NCBI RefSeq assembly: GCF_021166585.1
Contig: NZ_JAJOZE010000007.1
Coordinates: 1 to 64,000 of the forward strand
Reading direction: 5' to 3'
Source of the DNA: Metabacillus kandeliae
Lineage (GTDB): Bacteria > Bacillota > Bacilli > Bacillales > Bacillaceae
DNA length: 64,000 nt
Shown: piece by piece, positions 33,210 through 40,696 of the stretch
Layout of the letters: each line of letters begins with the position of its first letter
Position numbering within the stretch: the stretch's first letter is position 1
Program-made: the position numbers and the translations under genes
The notes under the pieces: generated by a model
The model's database searches: none
What the model was told of the DNA's origin: nothing
Seen by the model: the letters and a program-made list of their open reading frames with translations, nothing else

Positions 33210-34427
33210 TTGGATTCACTGGATATTTTGACTAGCGCAGATCGTGCTTTGCCTTACTTTCAGCCGATTTACAGTGCAGACGGGCAAATTGTAATCGGAT
33301 ATGAAATATTAGGCAGAATAGAATACAATGATAAAATCATTTCGATGGGTCCCTTTTTTATGGATGAATCAGTTCCGGAAGAATATAAAATCGAAATGGA
33401 TGATTTGATTTTAGCAAAAGCTCTGGATCTTGCTGTTTCTGAAAATGATTCTTTTTTGCTGTTTATCAATCGGGATGCAAACCTTCTGATGATGGACCAG
33501 GGAGAGAGCTTTCTAGGACTTTTAAAAGAATATGAGGAGCGGGGTCTTGCGCTCGATCGGATTGTTTTGGAAATTACAGAACATAATTTTAAAGGCGATT
33601 TTGGAAGACTGCAGCATATGCTGACCTATTTTCGTACATATGGAATCAAATTGGCGATTGAAAATGCCGGACAGGAAAGCAGCAACCTGGACAGAATAGG
33701 CAAGCTGTCTCCTGATATTTTAAAAATAGGTCTTCAGCCGCTTGTTACGACTTCACCTGATGAAGCTTACCATCACGTTCTTCAGTCCATCGCTTTATTG
33801 GCCCGCAAAATTGGAGCTGCCGTTTTATATGAGGATATAGAAGTCAACTTTCAGCTTCAGTATGCCTGGAAGACAGGCGGCCGGTTTTTTCAAGGCTATT
33901 ATTTAAGCCATCCGGAAGGCCATTTTATTGAAAAAACCCTTCATAAAGATAAGCTGGCTGGGGAGTTCAGGCAATTTATTCAAAGAGAAAAAAACAAGCT
34001 GGAAAAGTTTCATCAATTATCTCAATCCTTCTCCGAACGGGTTCAAGAATCGCTGGCTAAATTCAAAAAAATCGGTTCTGATTACGATGCATTGATTAGA
34101 GAGCTGTCCTTAGATCTCACTGATTGCAGCTTTAGAATTTATATTTGCAATGAAGAGGGGTTTCAGCAAACTGAAAACATTTTCAAATCAGGGGAAACAT
34201 GGGTATCGCAGCCTGAGTACAAATTGAAAAACTGGAGCTGGCGGCCATATTTTCTTGAAACTATTTTCCGCATGCGCAGAAACAATAGAGGCTATTTCAG
34301 CGACTTATACAGGGATATTGAAACAGGAGAATCAATCAGGACCTTTTCTTATCCGATTGGAGAGGGACTGTATCTTTTTATTGATCTTCCTTATGCCTAT
34401 TTATATGACCAGGATGGCATGCTGTAA
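33210..34427 (+). CDS. ykuI: EAL-domain c-di-GMP-binding protein YkuI
   Basis: This 405-residue protein has an N-terminal EAL domain (about 1-250) and a C-terminal PAS-like domain (about 285-405), the same layout and length as B. subtilis YkuI. The EAL signature reads YEILGR, and VLEITEHNF is intact. The metal loop that is DDFG in active enzymes (DN in B. subtilis YkuI) reads IENAGQESSN, and the downstream KID reads KIG. Hydrolysis is therefore unlikely, and a c-di-GMP receptor role is more plausible. The TTG start follows AAAGGGGG. Confidence 0.93.
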   Translation: MDSLDILTSADRALPYFQPIYSADGQIVIGYEILGRIEYNDKIISMGPFFMDESVPEEYKIEMDDLILAKALDLAVSENDSFLLFINRDANLLMMDQGESFLGLLKEYEERGLALDRIVLEITEHNFKGDFGRLQHMLTYFRTYGIKLAIENAGQESSNLDRIGKLSPDILKIGLQPLVTTSPDEAYHHVLQSIALLARKIGAAVLYEDIEVNFQLQYAWKTGGRFFQGYYLSHPEGHFIEKTLHKDKLAGEFRQFIQREKNKLEKFHQLSQSFSERVQESLAKFKKIGSDYDALIRELSLDLTDCSFRIYICNEEGFQQTENIFKSGETWVSQPEYKLKNWSWRPYFLETIFRMRRNNRGYFSDLYRDIETGESIRTFSYPIGEGLYLFIDLPYAYLYDQDGML

Positions 34428-34479
34428 TTTGCATGATCTTCCAAGAACTTTGGCATGCTAGTGAAAAAGGACTGGTAAC

Positions 34480-34716
34480 ATGATCTTTTCAATGCTCGCG
34501 GCTGCCGCAGTTCTGATTGTTTTATTTTCCCTCTATTACACGTTTAAGCTTGGCAGACAGACAAGCCTGCAGGAGACAGACAAGGATCTTCCTCCAGGGC
34601 AGGAAAGCACTAAAGCGCATCCTTACATGCTGAATCCCATCTTTCTTGCCTATATTGGAGCAGGAGTGATTGCTGCCCTTCTGATTGGTTTTTTTATTAC
34701 TAGGCATTATTTTTAG
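34480..34716 (+). CDS. Small membrane protein with two helices (78 aa)
   Basis: The 78-residue product has two hydrophobic helices (about 3-22 and 53-74) joined by a polar loop with DLPPGQESTKAHP. AAAGGACTGG precedes the ATG. It follows ykuI by 52 bases in the same direction and could be cotranscribed. I do not recognise a family. Confidence 0.7.
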   Translation: MIFSMLAAAAVLIVLFSLYYTFKLGRQTSLQETDKDLPPGQESTKAHPYMLNPIFLAYIGAGVIAALLIGFFITRHYF

Positions 34717-34753
34717 TTCTGGAGTGTCCTCAAAAAAGTTTAAGGCGTGAAGA

Positions 34754-35096
34754 GGCTGGGACATAAGTACTTTAGACAATGAAAAACCCGAATGATTAGG
34801 TGGATTTAAGTGAATTATTCCTCTACTCGTTCGGGTTTTTATTTTGTTTAATTAGATTTTATTCTTTCTAAGGATCGTAAACCTTAGTGGAATGGAGCGG
34901 AAGCCACTCAACTCCTGCGGGAAGTAGAGGAAAGGCTGAGACCCCGCAGGCGAAGCCGAGGAGGCTAAAGCCTTCCTCCCCGCGGAAAGGGAGTGGCTGC
35001 AGCGCAATGGAACGAACCTGTGCCTCCAGCTGAACTATTCATATCAATCAGACATTGTTCGTCTTTAAGGATAGTGGTTTCATTTATGTCCCAGCC
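34754..35096. mobile_element. MITE-like intergenic element with 13-bp terminal inverted repeats
   Basis: The element is bounded by GGCTGGGACATAA (34754-34766) and its exact complement TTATGTCCCAGCC (35084-35096), and weaker inverted similarity continues inward. Just inside the left end is an 11-bp hairpin AAAAACCCGAA/TTCGGGTTTTT (34782-34840) that looks like a two-way terminator. A GC-rich structured core lies at about 34889-35016, with GCCACTC/GAGTGGC and CCTGCGGG/CCCGCAGG pairings. It has no coding frame. Elements with the same end sequence and core style are common in Bacillaceae intergenic DNA, but I know of no established function. Confidence 0.75.
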
Positions 35097-35207
35097 CCTT
35101 TTGGTTTCTAGCTATCCGGGAAACTCTACTAATAATGTTTCATCCTTCATCAGGTGTGGAAACAGTTAAACATACTTATAACTTTCGCTACCATGGAGGG
35201 AACAAAA

Positions 35208-35708
35208 TTGAAAAAGCTCACTTATTTGCTGATCGCCGGTGCTTTATTCTTAATGATGGGCTTGCCGTTTGCTGGGAATTCAGCTGAGGCCGATCAAGCC
35301 CCGCTATCACAAGCTGATGCCAGTGCTCTGCTCAAAAAAGCCCAGGACGCTGAAGCTTCTTTAACTGAAAAAGAACGCTCTAAGGCAGAGATGGCCGCCA
35401 TACTCACTACATACATGACGCCTGAAATTGCCGGGCAGTATATTAAAGCAAACGCCGTTAAAGGCAATAATGAATGGATTGTATATGGAACAGATTTCCC
35501 CGCATTGGCTGTACCGTATTTTGACTATAGCCAAAATACGAAAATTGCCAATGAAAAAGATGGTGTACTTGTCTACCAGCACTTTGCTGCAGAGGATGAA
35601 GGGCCTGTAAGCTATTCAGGACACTATGAATCCGTAACGCTGAAAAAAGATGACGGTGCATGGAAAATTTCTTCTATTAATCCTTACTCAGAAACATTAA
35701 AGCAATAA
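35208..35708 (+). CDS. Secreted protein of unknown function (166 aa)
   Basis: The product has a clear signal peptide (MKKLTYLLIAGALFLMMGLPF, cleavage likely after NSAEA at about 28). A helical region with LSQADASALLKKAQDAEASLTEKERSKAEMAAILTTYM follows, and then a beta-rich C-terminus ending in VTLKKDDGAWKISSINPY. The final part resembles small NTF2-like or DUF3993-type secreted Bacillus proteins; this is a weak impression. TTG at 35208 is chosen because GGAGGGAACAAAA precedes it; an upstream in-frame TTG/ATG would spoil the signal peptide. Confidence 0.8.
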   Translation: MKKLTYLLIAGALFLMMGLPFAGNSAEADQAPLSQADASALLKKAQDAEASLTEKERSKAEMAAILTTYMTPEIAGQYIKANAVKGNNEWIVYGTDFPALAVPYFDYSQNTKIANEKDGVLVYQHFAAEDEGPVSYSGHYESVTLKKDDGAWKISSINPYSETLKQ

Positions 35709-35713
35709 TTCAT

Positions 35714-35750
35714 AAGAAAAGCCTTCAGAACCATTCTGAAGGCTTTTCTT
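35714..35750. terminator. Bidirectional terminator
   Basis: A 17-bp perfect stem (AAGAAAAGCCTTCAGAA and complement) with a three-base loop lies between the secreted protein gene and the convergent glutaredoxin-like gene. Confidence 0.92.
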
Positions 35751-35784
35751 AATTGCCAAGCATGCAGAGAAATTAACAGCCATT

Positions 35785-36024
35785 TTAAGCGATACCGAGA
35801 AGCTGCTCCAGCTTTTGAAGGTCGAAGCCTTTCATAATTCCGCCGCCTGCTGTTACTGTTGGAGTGCTGTAGGAGTTTAATTCTTTCGTCAAATAGTTTT
35901 TTGCTTTTGCATCAGTACTGATGTTCAGCTCTGTATATTCAATGCCATGATGTTTTAGAAACTCCTTAACGATTTTGCACGGAGGACAGTCATTTTGTGT
36001 GTAAACAGTTACTCTTTCAGACAT
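35785..36024 (-). CDS. Glutaredoxin-like (NrdH-type) thioredoxin-fold protein
   Basis: This 79-residue redox protein has a CPPC active site at about 13-16 (TQNDCPPCKIVKEFL), the cis-proline motif STPTV and a C-terminal helix GFDLQKLEQLL. It would reduce disulfides or act on a specific partner in the cytosol. It begins one base after the MBL-fold gene ends, so the two form an operon. Confidence 0.9.
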   Translation of the reverse strand: MSERVTVYTQNDCPPCKIVKEFLKHHGIEYTELNISTDAKAKNYLTKELNSYSTPTVTAGGGIMKGFDLQKLEQLLGIA

Positions 36025-36025
36025 C

Positions 36026-36982
36026 TCAAGATCTCCTTTTTGAAAAATAATCGATCAGCCCCATGCTGCAGACTGATAAATCAAGCTCTAATATATCATA
36101 AACAGGATGGCTGTCTGGAACGCCATGTTTCTTTAAATATTGGCTGACTTTCTCGAAAAGCGCCCCCTTTACTTCCTGTACTTTATCCTCAGCTTCCATT
36201 GAGGCTGGCTTGAGGAGGGTGCGGCTTGCTGCCTCTAAAAACTCAGGAAGCCATTCTTCAAGGGAGGCGAGGGCTTTATCAGGAGAAAAGCTTGCTCCAA
36301 AATGGCTGAAATAAATAGCGCGGGGATTCTTTTCTCTAATCATTCTGGCTGACTGCAGCATTGCTTCAGGATCGAACTGATTTGGAGAGGTTGAAGGCAG
36401 ATAAAATGGGAGATGTTCAGCCAGCTCCTGATAAAAAATGCCGATGGTATCTCCGGTGAAAATACCTTCTGTGAGCGTATCCCGAACGCTGAAATGGTGG
36501 GCTGCATGGCCTGGTGAGTCAAAGAATTGCAATTCGCGGTCTTCTCCAATGGAAAGGGTGCTGCCATTTTCCATAATGAGGAGCCTTTCTTCAGGGACAG
36601 GAAGGACAGGGTCGAAAAGCTCATCAAATTCGCTGCCATATACTAATTTTGCGCCTGCAATAAGCCTGGAGGGGTTTGACAGATGCTTTGCCCCTTTGGG
36701 ATGAACGGCCACTTTTGCTTTTGGACAGCTTTTAAGCAAAAGGCCGGCACCGCCTGCATGGTCAAGGTGTATATGTGTCACAATGATGAGGTCAATGTCT
36801 TCAGGAGAAAGTCCGATTTTGCTGAGTCCCTTTAAAATATGCGGAACAGAAGGACTTGCGGAAGGCTCCAGCAGGACATTTTTCTGATCCCTGATTACAT
36901 AGGTGCTCGTCCGCCCTTCCCTTTGAAGATCATAGCTGTCGATGATTGAAATGGAGTCATGGAGTTTTTTGTTTTCTTCCAT
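36026..36982 (-). CDS. MBL-fold metallo-hydrolase
   Basis: This 318-residue metallo-beta-lactamase-fold protein has the metal motif VTHIHLDHAGG at about 69-79, SPGHAAHHFSV and FTGDTIG, and the final metal histidine in YFSHFGAS. A C-terminal helical extension (about 215-318) follows. The ligands fit a two-zinc hydrolase of the glyoxalase II/RNase Z-like superfamily; the substrate is unknown. The ATG at 36982 follows GAGGGG; a GTG 15 bases upstream is within that site. Pairing with a CPPC redoxin may hint at a thiol-linked role. Confidence 0.88.
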   Translation of the reverse strand: MEENKKLHDSISIIDSYDLQREGRTSTYVIRDQKNVLLEPSASPSVPHILKGLSKIGLSPEDIDLIIVTHIHLDHAGGAGLLLKSCPKAKVAVHPKGAKHLSNPSRLIAGAKLVYGSEFDELFDPVLPVPEERLLIMENGSTLSIGEDRELQFFDSPGHAAHHFSVRDTLTEGIFTGDTIGIFYQELAEHLPFYLPSTSPNQFDPEAMLQSARMIREKNPRAIYFSHFGASFSPDKALASLEEWLPEFLEAASRTLLKPASMEAEDKVQEVKGALFEKVSQYLKKHGVPDSHPVYDILELDLSVCSMGLIDYFSKRRS

Positions 36983-37356
36983 ATTAAATCCCCTCACTAT
37001 AATTTTTTTCCAATCTGCCAGGTGAGAACTAAGCTAAAGTCCCATAAGAAAGCTAATGGCCGTACTGCTTGTGAGCAGACTCTTCATTTGAGCACTGAAG
37101 ATAGTATGTACAACTGTGAAATCATGCGTTAAAATGCAATAGCGCCAGAAAATAGTTGAGATGATCGGCAAAACGCCTGACTTAGAAAAAAAAAGAACAT
37201 GGAAGGCTTCAGTCATTCATTCTCAATTGTAATTGTGATACACTTTCTAGTAAAGAAACTTGAAGAAACACCAGTAAAAATGGATAAAATAGTTTAGAAA
37301 AGATCAAATTATTAAAAAGCCAAACTGGATGGGTTCTTCGAAAGGAGAAACAATAA

Positions 37357-37596
37357 ATGTCACAGCTATTAGGTATCATTCAAAGATTGCAAAGTCTGCA
37401 GGAAACTGCCACGGGGAGCGAACCATCACAGCGTTTTTTTGAAGTGGAAGGCGAAAAAAGATGCAGCGTGAAATATTTTGACAAAAGCGGTACATATGAA
37501 CTTGAAGTGTTTGAAAAAGGGGAAAAGCCTCAATCCTTCCAGTTCGACAATATCGATATTATAGCTATAGAAATATTTGACTTGCTGCAGCAGTAA
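37357..37596 (+). CDS. ykuJ: YkuJ-family protein
   Basis: This 79-residue protein matches B. subtilis YkuJ in length and position. Blocks include LLGIIQRLQSLQ, EPSQRFFEVEGEKRCSVKYF and DNIDIIAIEIFDLLQ. It is a small soluble alpha/beta fold of unknown function. The ribosome binding site CGAAAGGAG precedes the ATG. It leads a probable operon with the zinc-ribbon gene and perhaps ykuK. Confidence 0.9.
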   Translation: MSQLLGIIQRLQSLQETATGSEPSQRFFEVEGEKRCSVKYFDKSGTYELEVFEKGEKPQSFQFDNIDIIAIEIFDLLQQ

Positions 37597-37606
37597 GGAG
37601 GATGTT

Positions 37607-37753
37607 ATGAAGCTGCCAAAAGCGGTATGCCCTGATTGTTCAGACGAGCGGGAGCTGTCTGATGTTCTGACAGCGCAGGCTAATCAGAATGTGATTTATC
37701 AATGCGCGAAATGCGGGTACATAGTTAGAAATATTCAGACCAGCAAGGGCTGA
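37607..37753 (+). CDS. Small zinc-ribbon protein (48 aa)
   Basis: A short frame begins ten bases after the ykuJ stop, with AAGGAGGATG as ribosome binding site. The 48-residue product has two CxxC knuckles, CPDC at 8-11 and CAKC at 33-36, typical of a zinc ribbon. Function is unknown. Tight coupling to ykuJ and the perfect ribosome binding site support it as real. Confidence 0.78.
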   Translation: MKLPKAVCPDCSDERELSDVLTAQANQNVIYQCAKCGYIVRNIQTSKG

Positions 37754-37833
37754 ACGTTTAAGCCATTCCATAGACATATCCTTTTTTGTTTTCGTATATG
37801 TTGTAACATGAGAACCTTCTAAGGAGATGCAAG

Positions 37834-38352
37834 ATGACTGAATCCTTCATGTTTTACAATCTCTCTGAAGGAGGCATGAATTTTCAGAGAGTGATGGAAC
37901 GGCTGAAAGCGTTCATGTGTGCGGATCCCCGCTCAGAGTATGTCCTGTCGATTGGAACTGATTCTCACGTGCACCATAAAGAAACTAAATTCATTACAGC
38001 CATTCATTTGCATAGAGTCGGAAAAGGTGCCTGGGGTTGTTTAAAGAACATGATTATTCCGAGAGCAATTCAAAGCCTGCACGAAAAAATTTCGACGGAA
38101 ACCGCGCTAAGCCAGGAGCTTGCGTACATTTTTACCAGTCAATACCTGGGGGAACTGTCAGATATTCTCATCCCGTATTCAGAAGAAGGCGCAGATTTAA
38201 CTTTTGAAATTCATCTTGATATTGGGAGAAAAGGCTTAACAAAGGACCTTATACAGGAAATGACCGGCAGAATCCAGGCAATGGGGATTGAAGCCAAAAT
38301 TAAACCTGATTCATACACGGCATTCGGGTATGCAAACAGGTTTACAAAGTAG
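37834..38352 (+). CDS. ykuK: YkuK-family (DUF458) RNase H-like protein
   Basis: This 172-residue protein of the DUF458 family has a predicted RNase H-like fold. Conserved acidic and histidine residues are visible in VLSIGTDSHVHHKETKFITAI and FEIHLDIGRKGLTKDLIQEM, where the Asp residues could form a metal site. Length equals B. subtilis YkuK. Nuclease activity is inferred only. CTAAGGAGATG precedes the ATG. Confidence 0.92.
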   Translation: MTESFMFYNLSEGGMNFQRVMERLKAFMCADPRSEYVLSIGTDSHVHHKETKFITAIHLHRVGKGAWGCLKNMIIPRAIQSLHEKISTETALSQELAYIFTSQYLGELSDILIPYSEEGADLTFEIHLDIGRKGLTKDLIQEMTGRIQAMGIEAKIKPDSYTAFGYANRFTK

Positions 38353-38361
38353 CCTAAACCT

Positions 38362-38368
38362 TGTCGAA
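38362..38368 (+). promoter_or_regulatory. Spo0A box upstream of abbA
   Basis: TGTCGAA is a perfect 7-mer Spo0A core box. A second near-match (TGACGAA, 38378-38384) overlaps the -35 region. AbbA is a Spo0A-activated gene in B. subtilis, which raises confidence above chance for a 7-mer. Confidence 0.6.
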
Positions 38369-38376
38369 ACTTGCGT

Positions 38377-38406
38377 TTGACGAACCTTTAGCTTTTCTTT
38401 TATGCT
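38377..38406 (+). promoter_or_regulatory. Candidate SigA promoter of abbA
   Basis: TTGACG at 38377-38382 and TATGCT at 38401-38406 are separated by 18 bases. The Spo0A box ends nine bases upstream of the -35, a usual activator position. Confidence 0.5.
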
Positions 38407-38437
38407 TGTTTTGAGAAAGCGACAAGGGGGCAGCTAA

Positions 38438-38629
38438 ATGAATTTAGCATTGGATCAAATCTCGCATGACGATCAAAAGCTTTTGGTAGATATCCTTCTA
38501 AAACAGCAATATGCCTTGGAATTAGTCAGCAGTGAAATTAATGATATTGAAAGCGGAGAAAAGGCTATATGCCAAGATGATTATAACCGTCTTCTGGCTT
38601 TGTATGATCTCCTTAGATTCAGCAAATGA
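38438..38629 (+). CDS. abbA: AbrB anti-repressor AbbA
   Basis: AbbA is a small DNA-mimic protein that binds the AbrB repressor and releases its target genes at the onset of stationary phase. The 63-residue product shares the core QKLLVDILLKQQYALELVSSEINDIE and the YDLLRF tail with B. subtilis AbbA, and is acidic as expected. AAGGGGGC precedes the ATG. Position between ykuK and ykuL is conserved. Spo0A-linked control is supported by the upstream box. Confidence 0.92.
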   Translation: MNLALDQISHDDQKLLVDILLKQQYALELVSSEINDIESGEKAICQDDYNRLLALYDLLRFSK

Positions 38630-38770
38630 ATTGATAAAAAACGATGCCTCAATATTAAATTGGTATCGTTTTTTATTGCTTATATTCTATCGCTGTCCCG
38701 CACCTTTTTCAGGATGCCGTATATATTGCATGTAAGAAAACATGTTTTGCAGCAAAGAAGCAACCTTCTT

Positions 38771-38787
38771 ATGAAAGCGTTTACAAA
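38771..38787. promoter_or_regulatory. Perfect cre box (CcpA site) upstream of darB
   Basis: ATGAAAGCGTTTACAAA fits the cre consensus WTGNAARCGNWWWCAWW at every position. Its centre is about 48 bases upstream of the start point predicted from the extended -10 at 38812. Confidence 0.7.
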
Positions 38788-38811
38788 TAGCCTGCACAGC
38801 AGTCAAAAGTA

Positions 38812-38820
38812 TGGTATGAT
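38812..38820 (+). promoter_or_regulatory. Extended -10 promoter of darB
   Basis: TGGTATGAT matches the TGnTATAAT extended -10 with one change, about 70 bases upstream of the darB start. The -35 is weak, as expected for an activator-dependent or extended promoter. Confidence 0.45.
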
Positions 38821-38892
38821 GAACGTGCGTTTGATTCTTTCTGAAACTGGGTACAAAAGTATTGGGAAGTTTTAAGGAGAGGAAGTACAGCA

Positions 38893-39336
38893 ATGATTAG
38901 TCTTCGTTCTGAAGAACTGCTTGAAGCAACAGTCAATGATATGATGATTCCTGCAGACAAAGTAGCACATGTGCAATTAGCAAACAATTTGGAGCATGCT
39001 CTGCTCGTCCTGACAAGAACAGGATATACAGCGATACCTGTACTTGATCCGAGCTTTAAGCTCCATGGCCTCATTGGTACAAACATGATAATGGATGCCA
39101 TTCTTGGATTGGAAAGAATTGAATTTGAGAAGCTGGAAGAATTAAAGGTAGAAGCTGCCATGAATGCTGATATTCCGCGGCTCCGCCTGACAGATCCGCT
39201 TACAAAAGGACTTGAGCTTGTTGTCAACCATGCCTTTATTTGTGTGGAAAATGAAGAAGGATACTTTGAAGGCATTTTTACTAGAAGAACGATTCTAAAA
39301 CAACTGAATACCCATATAAAAACATTGAATAAGTAA
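38893..39336 (+). CDS. darB: c-di-AMP-binding CBS protein DarB/CbpB (YkuL)
   Basis: This 147-residue CBS-pair protein is equivalent to B. subtilis YkuL, which binds c-di-AMP and, when unbound, interacts with the (p)ppGpp synthetase Rel and with pyruvate carboxylase. CBS1 (TVNDMMIPADKVAHVQLANNLEHALLVLTRTGYTAIPVLD) and CBS2 (AAMNADIPRLRLTDPLTKGLELVVNHAFICVENEEGYFEGIFTRR) are complete. AAGGAGAGGAAG precedes the ATG. A perfect cre box upstream suggests carbon-source control. Confidence 0.93.
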   Translation: MISLRSEELLEATVNDMMIPADKVAHVQLANNLEHALLVLTRTGYTAIPVLDPSFKLHGLIGTNMIMDAILGLERIEFEKLEELKVEAAMNADIPRLRLTDPLTKGLELVVNHAFICVENEEGYFEGIFTRRTILKQLNTHIKTLNK

Positions 39337-39368
39337 AAAAGACTGGTCACCTTTCCAGTCTTTTTTTT
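39335..39368. terminator. Bidirectional terminator after darB
   Basis: An AAAAAAGACTGG/CCAGTCTTTTTT hairpin has A- and T-runs on both sides and lies between convergent darB and the VOC gene. Confidence 0.9.
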
Positions 39369-39390
39369 ATGCTCCTTATCAAAGAGAAGG

Positions 39391-39762
39391 TTATTTTTCC
39401 CTTTCCAAAAATTCGATTCTATTGCCGAAGGGATCATAGAAAGAAAACCGGTTTACCCCTGGAATCGGTGTTTCCTCCTGAATGGAGATTCCGCTGCCTT
39501 TAAGAAATTCTTTCACAAGCATTGTTTCACTGACCCAAAAGGCAGGGTGGCGTTTGCTTCTTGCTCCGCTCTCTTCTTCAATGCCAAAATGGATCTCTGT
39601 TTCACCGGCTAATGACCAAAAGCCTCCATTTTTTTTCAAACTTTCAGGCTTTACTATTTCCGTCCAGCCGAGCTTTTCAAAATAAAAGCGTTTTGCTTCT
39701 TCTTCTTTTCCAGGCGGAATGCAAATTTGCAAATGATCGAGCTTTATATAGTGAATTTTCAA
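39391..39762 (-). CDS. VOC-family (glyoxalase/bleomycin-resistance fold) protein
   Basis: This protein of about 123 residues has one VOC domain (two beta-alpha-beta-beta-beta modules). Candidate metal ligands are His in KLDHLQI, His in EIHFGIE and Glu in NRIEFLE. The substrate is unknown; relatives include glyoxalases and thiol transferases. TTG at 39762 has nine-base spacing from GAAAGG, while the in-frame ATG at 39771 abuts that site; either is possible. It follows the TauE-like gene by 15 bases in the same direction. Confidence 0.85.
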   Translation of the reverse strand: MKIHYIKLDHLQICIPPGKEEEAKRFYFEKLGWTEIVKPESLKKNGGFWSLAGETEIHFGIEEESGARSKRHPAFWVSETMLVKEFLKGSGISIQEETPIPGVNRFSFYDPFGNRIEFLEREK

Positions 39763-39786
39763 CTTGTTCATCCTTTCAAATGAAGT

Positions 39787-40518
39787 TTAAGTGAAAAAAG
39801 AATACAGCAGCTGGGCGATAATGAATATGGTAATCAGCCGTACAATCCAAATGGCCTGATTCGAACGGATTTTTTTAGCAATCCGGACAGAAAGCTGAGC
39901 GCCGATCAGCGATCCGGCGGCAAGGCTCAGGGCTGCTTGCCAGTCTACAAGGCCATGACCCTGAAACATCAATAGAGCTCCGAAGCAGCTTAAGAAAGTT
40001 TGAAACCTTGTAAACGCGATGGCCTTTAAGTAGGAGAAGCCTTGGTGCAAATAGACTTGCATGTTAAGAGAAGCCTGCCCTGGCCCGAACAGTCCGTCAT
40101 AAACACTGATTCCGTATAGGAGCGGGTATATTTTTGCGGGAATTTTTCCGGTCTGGTCTGCCATGGCAACAGGCTTTTTAACAAATTGAAGAATCAGTGC
40201 GAATACAAGAAGCACTAAAGCAATGCCTGTCATCGTTTTTTCGCTGATCAGGCTTGCCAGCAAAGCCCCGGTTATTCCTCCTGCACATGCGAATGGAATG
40301 ATGGCAAGAGCATCCTTCAGCCTGATGGTTTTATCCCTTAACAGGACGAAAAAGCTTGAAAATGAACTAATGGTGTTGGAAAATTTATTGGCGGCAATAA
40401 TGGTATGAACCGGAAGACCGTACAGCATCATCGCCGGCATGCCGATCAGTCCGCCTCCTCCTGCCAGGGTTCCGAGCAGGGAGGTAAAAATTCCGATAAG
40501 AAATAGCGGCCAAATCAA
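39787..40518 (-). CDS. TauE/SafE (TSUP) family membrane permease
   Basis: This 243-residue anion permease has about eight membrane helices. The two TSUP repeats are seen as LLGTLAGGGGLIGMPAMMLYGLPVHTIIAANKFSNTISS and GVYDGLFGPGQASLNMQVYLHQGFSYLKAIAFTRFQTFLSCFGALLMF. The family exports sulfite, sulfoacetate or related organosulfur anions; this member's substrate is unknown. TTG at 40518 follows GCGGGGTG. It is the first gene of a two-gene operon with the VOC protein. Confidence 0.88.
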   Translation of the reverse strand: MIWPLFLIGIFTSLLGTLAGGGGLIGMPAMMLYGLPVHTIIAANKFSNTISSFSSFFVLLRDKTIRLKDALAIIPFACAGGITGALLASLISEKTMTGIALVLLVFALILQFVKKPVAMADQTGKIPAKIYPLLYGISVYDGLFGPGQASLNMQVYLHQGFSYLKAIAFTRFQTFLSCFGALLMFQGHGLVDWQAALSLAAGSLIGAQLSVRIAKKIRSNQAIWIVRLITIFIIAQLLYSFFT

Positions 40519-40696
40519 AAGAATGCACCCCGCTTTCAATTATGATCCTGCAGTCTGCAATAAACCAGTAGAACTGGCTTCATAGGTTGCATGGGATCCT
40601 TTGTAATTTTATTTTATTCAAGTTATTCCTTTAATGAAATATCAAAATACTTAGTGCATAATATAAGTAAAACTTATATAGGAAGGAGGCGGGCAA

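Noticed and set aside
37034-37216. A 60-codon minus-strand frame between the MBL gene and ykuJ
   Set aside because: No ribosome binding site, composition like non-coding DNA, and it overlaps the likely ykuJ upstream region.
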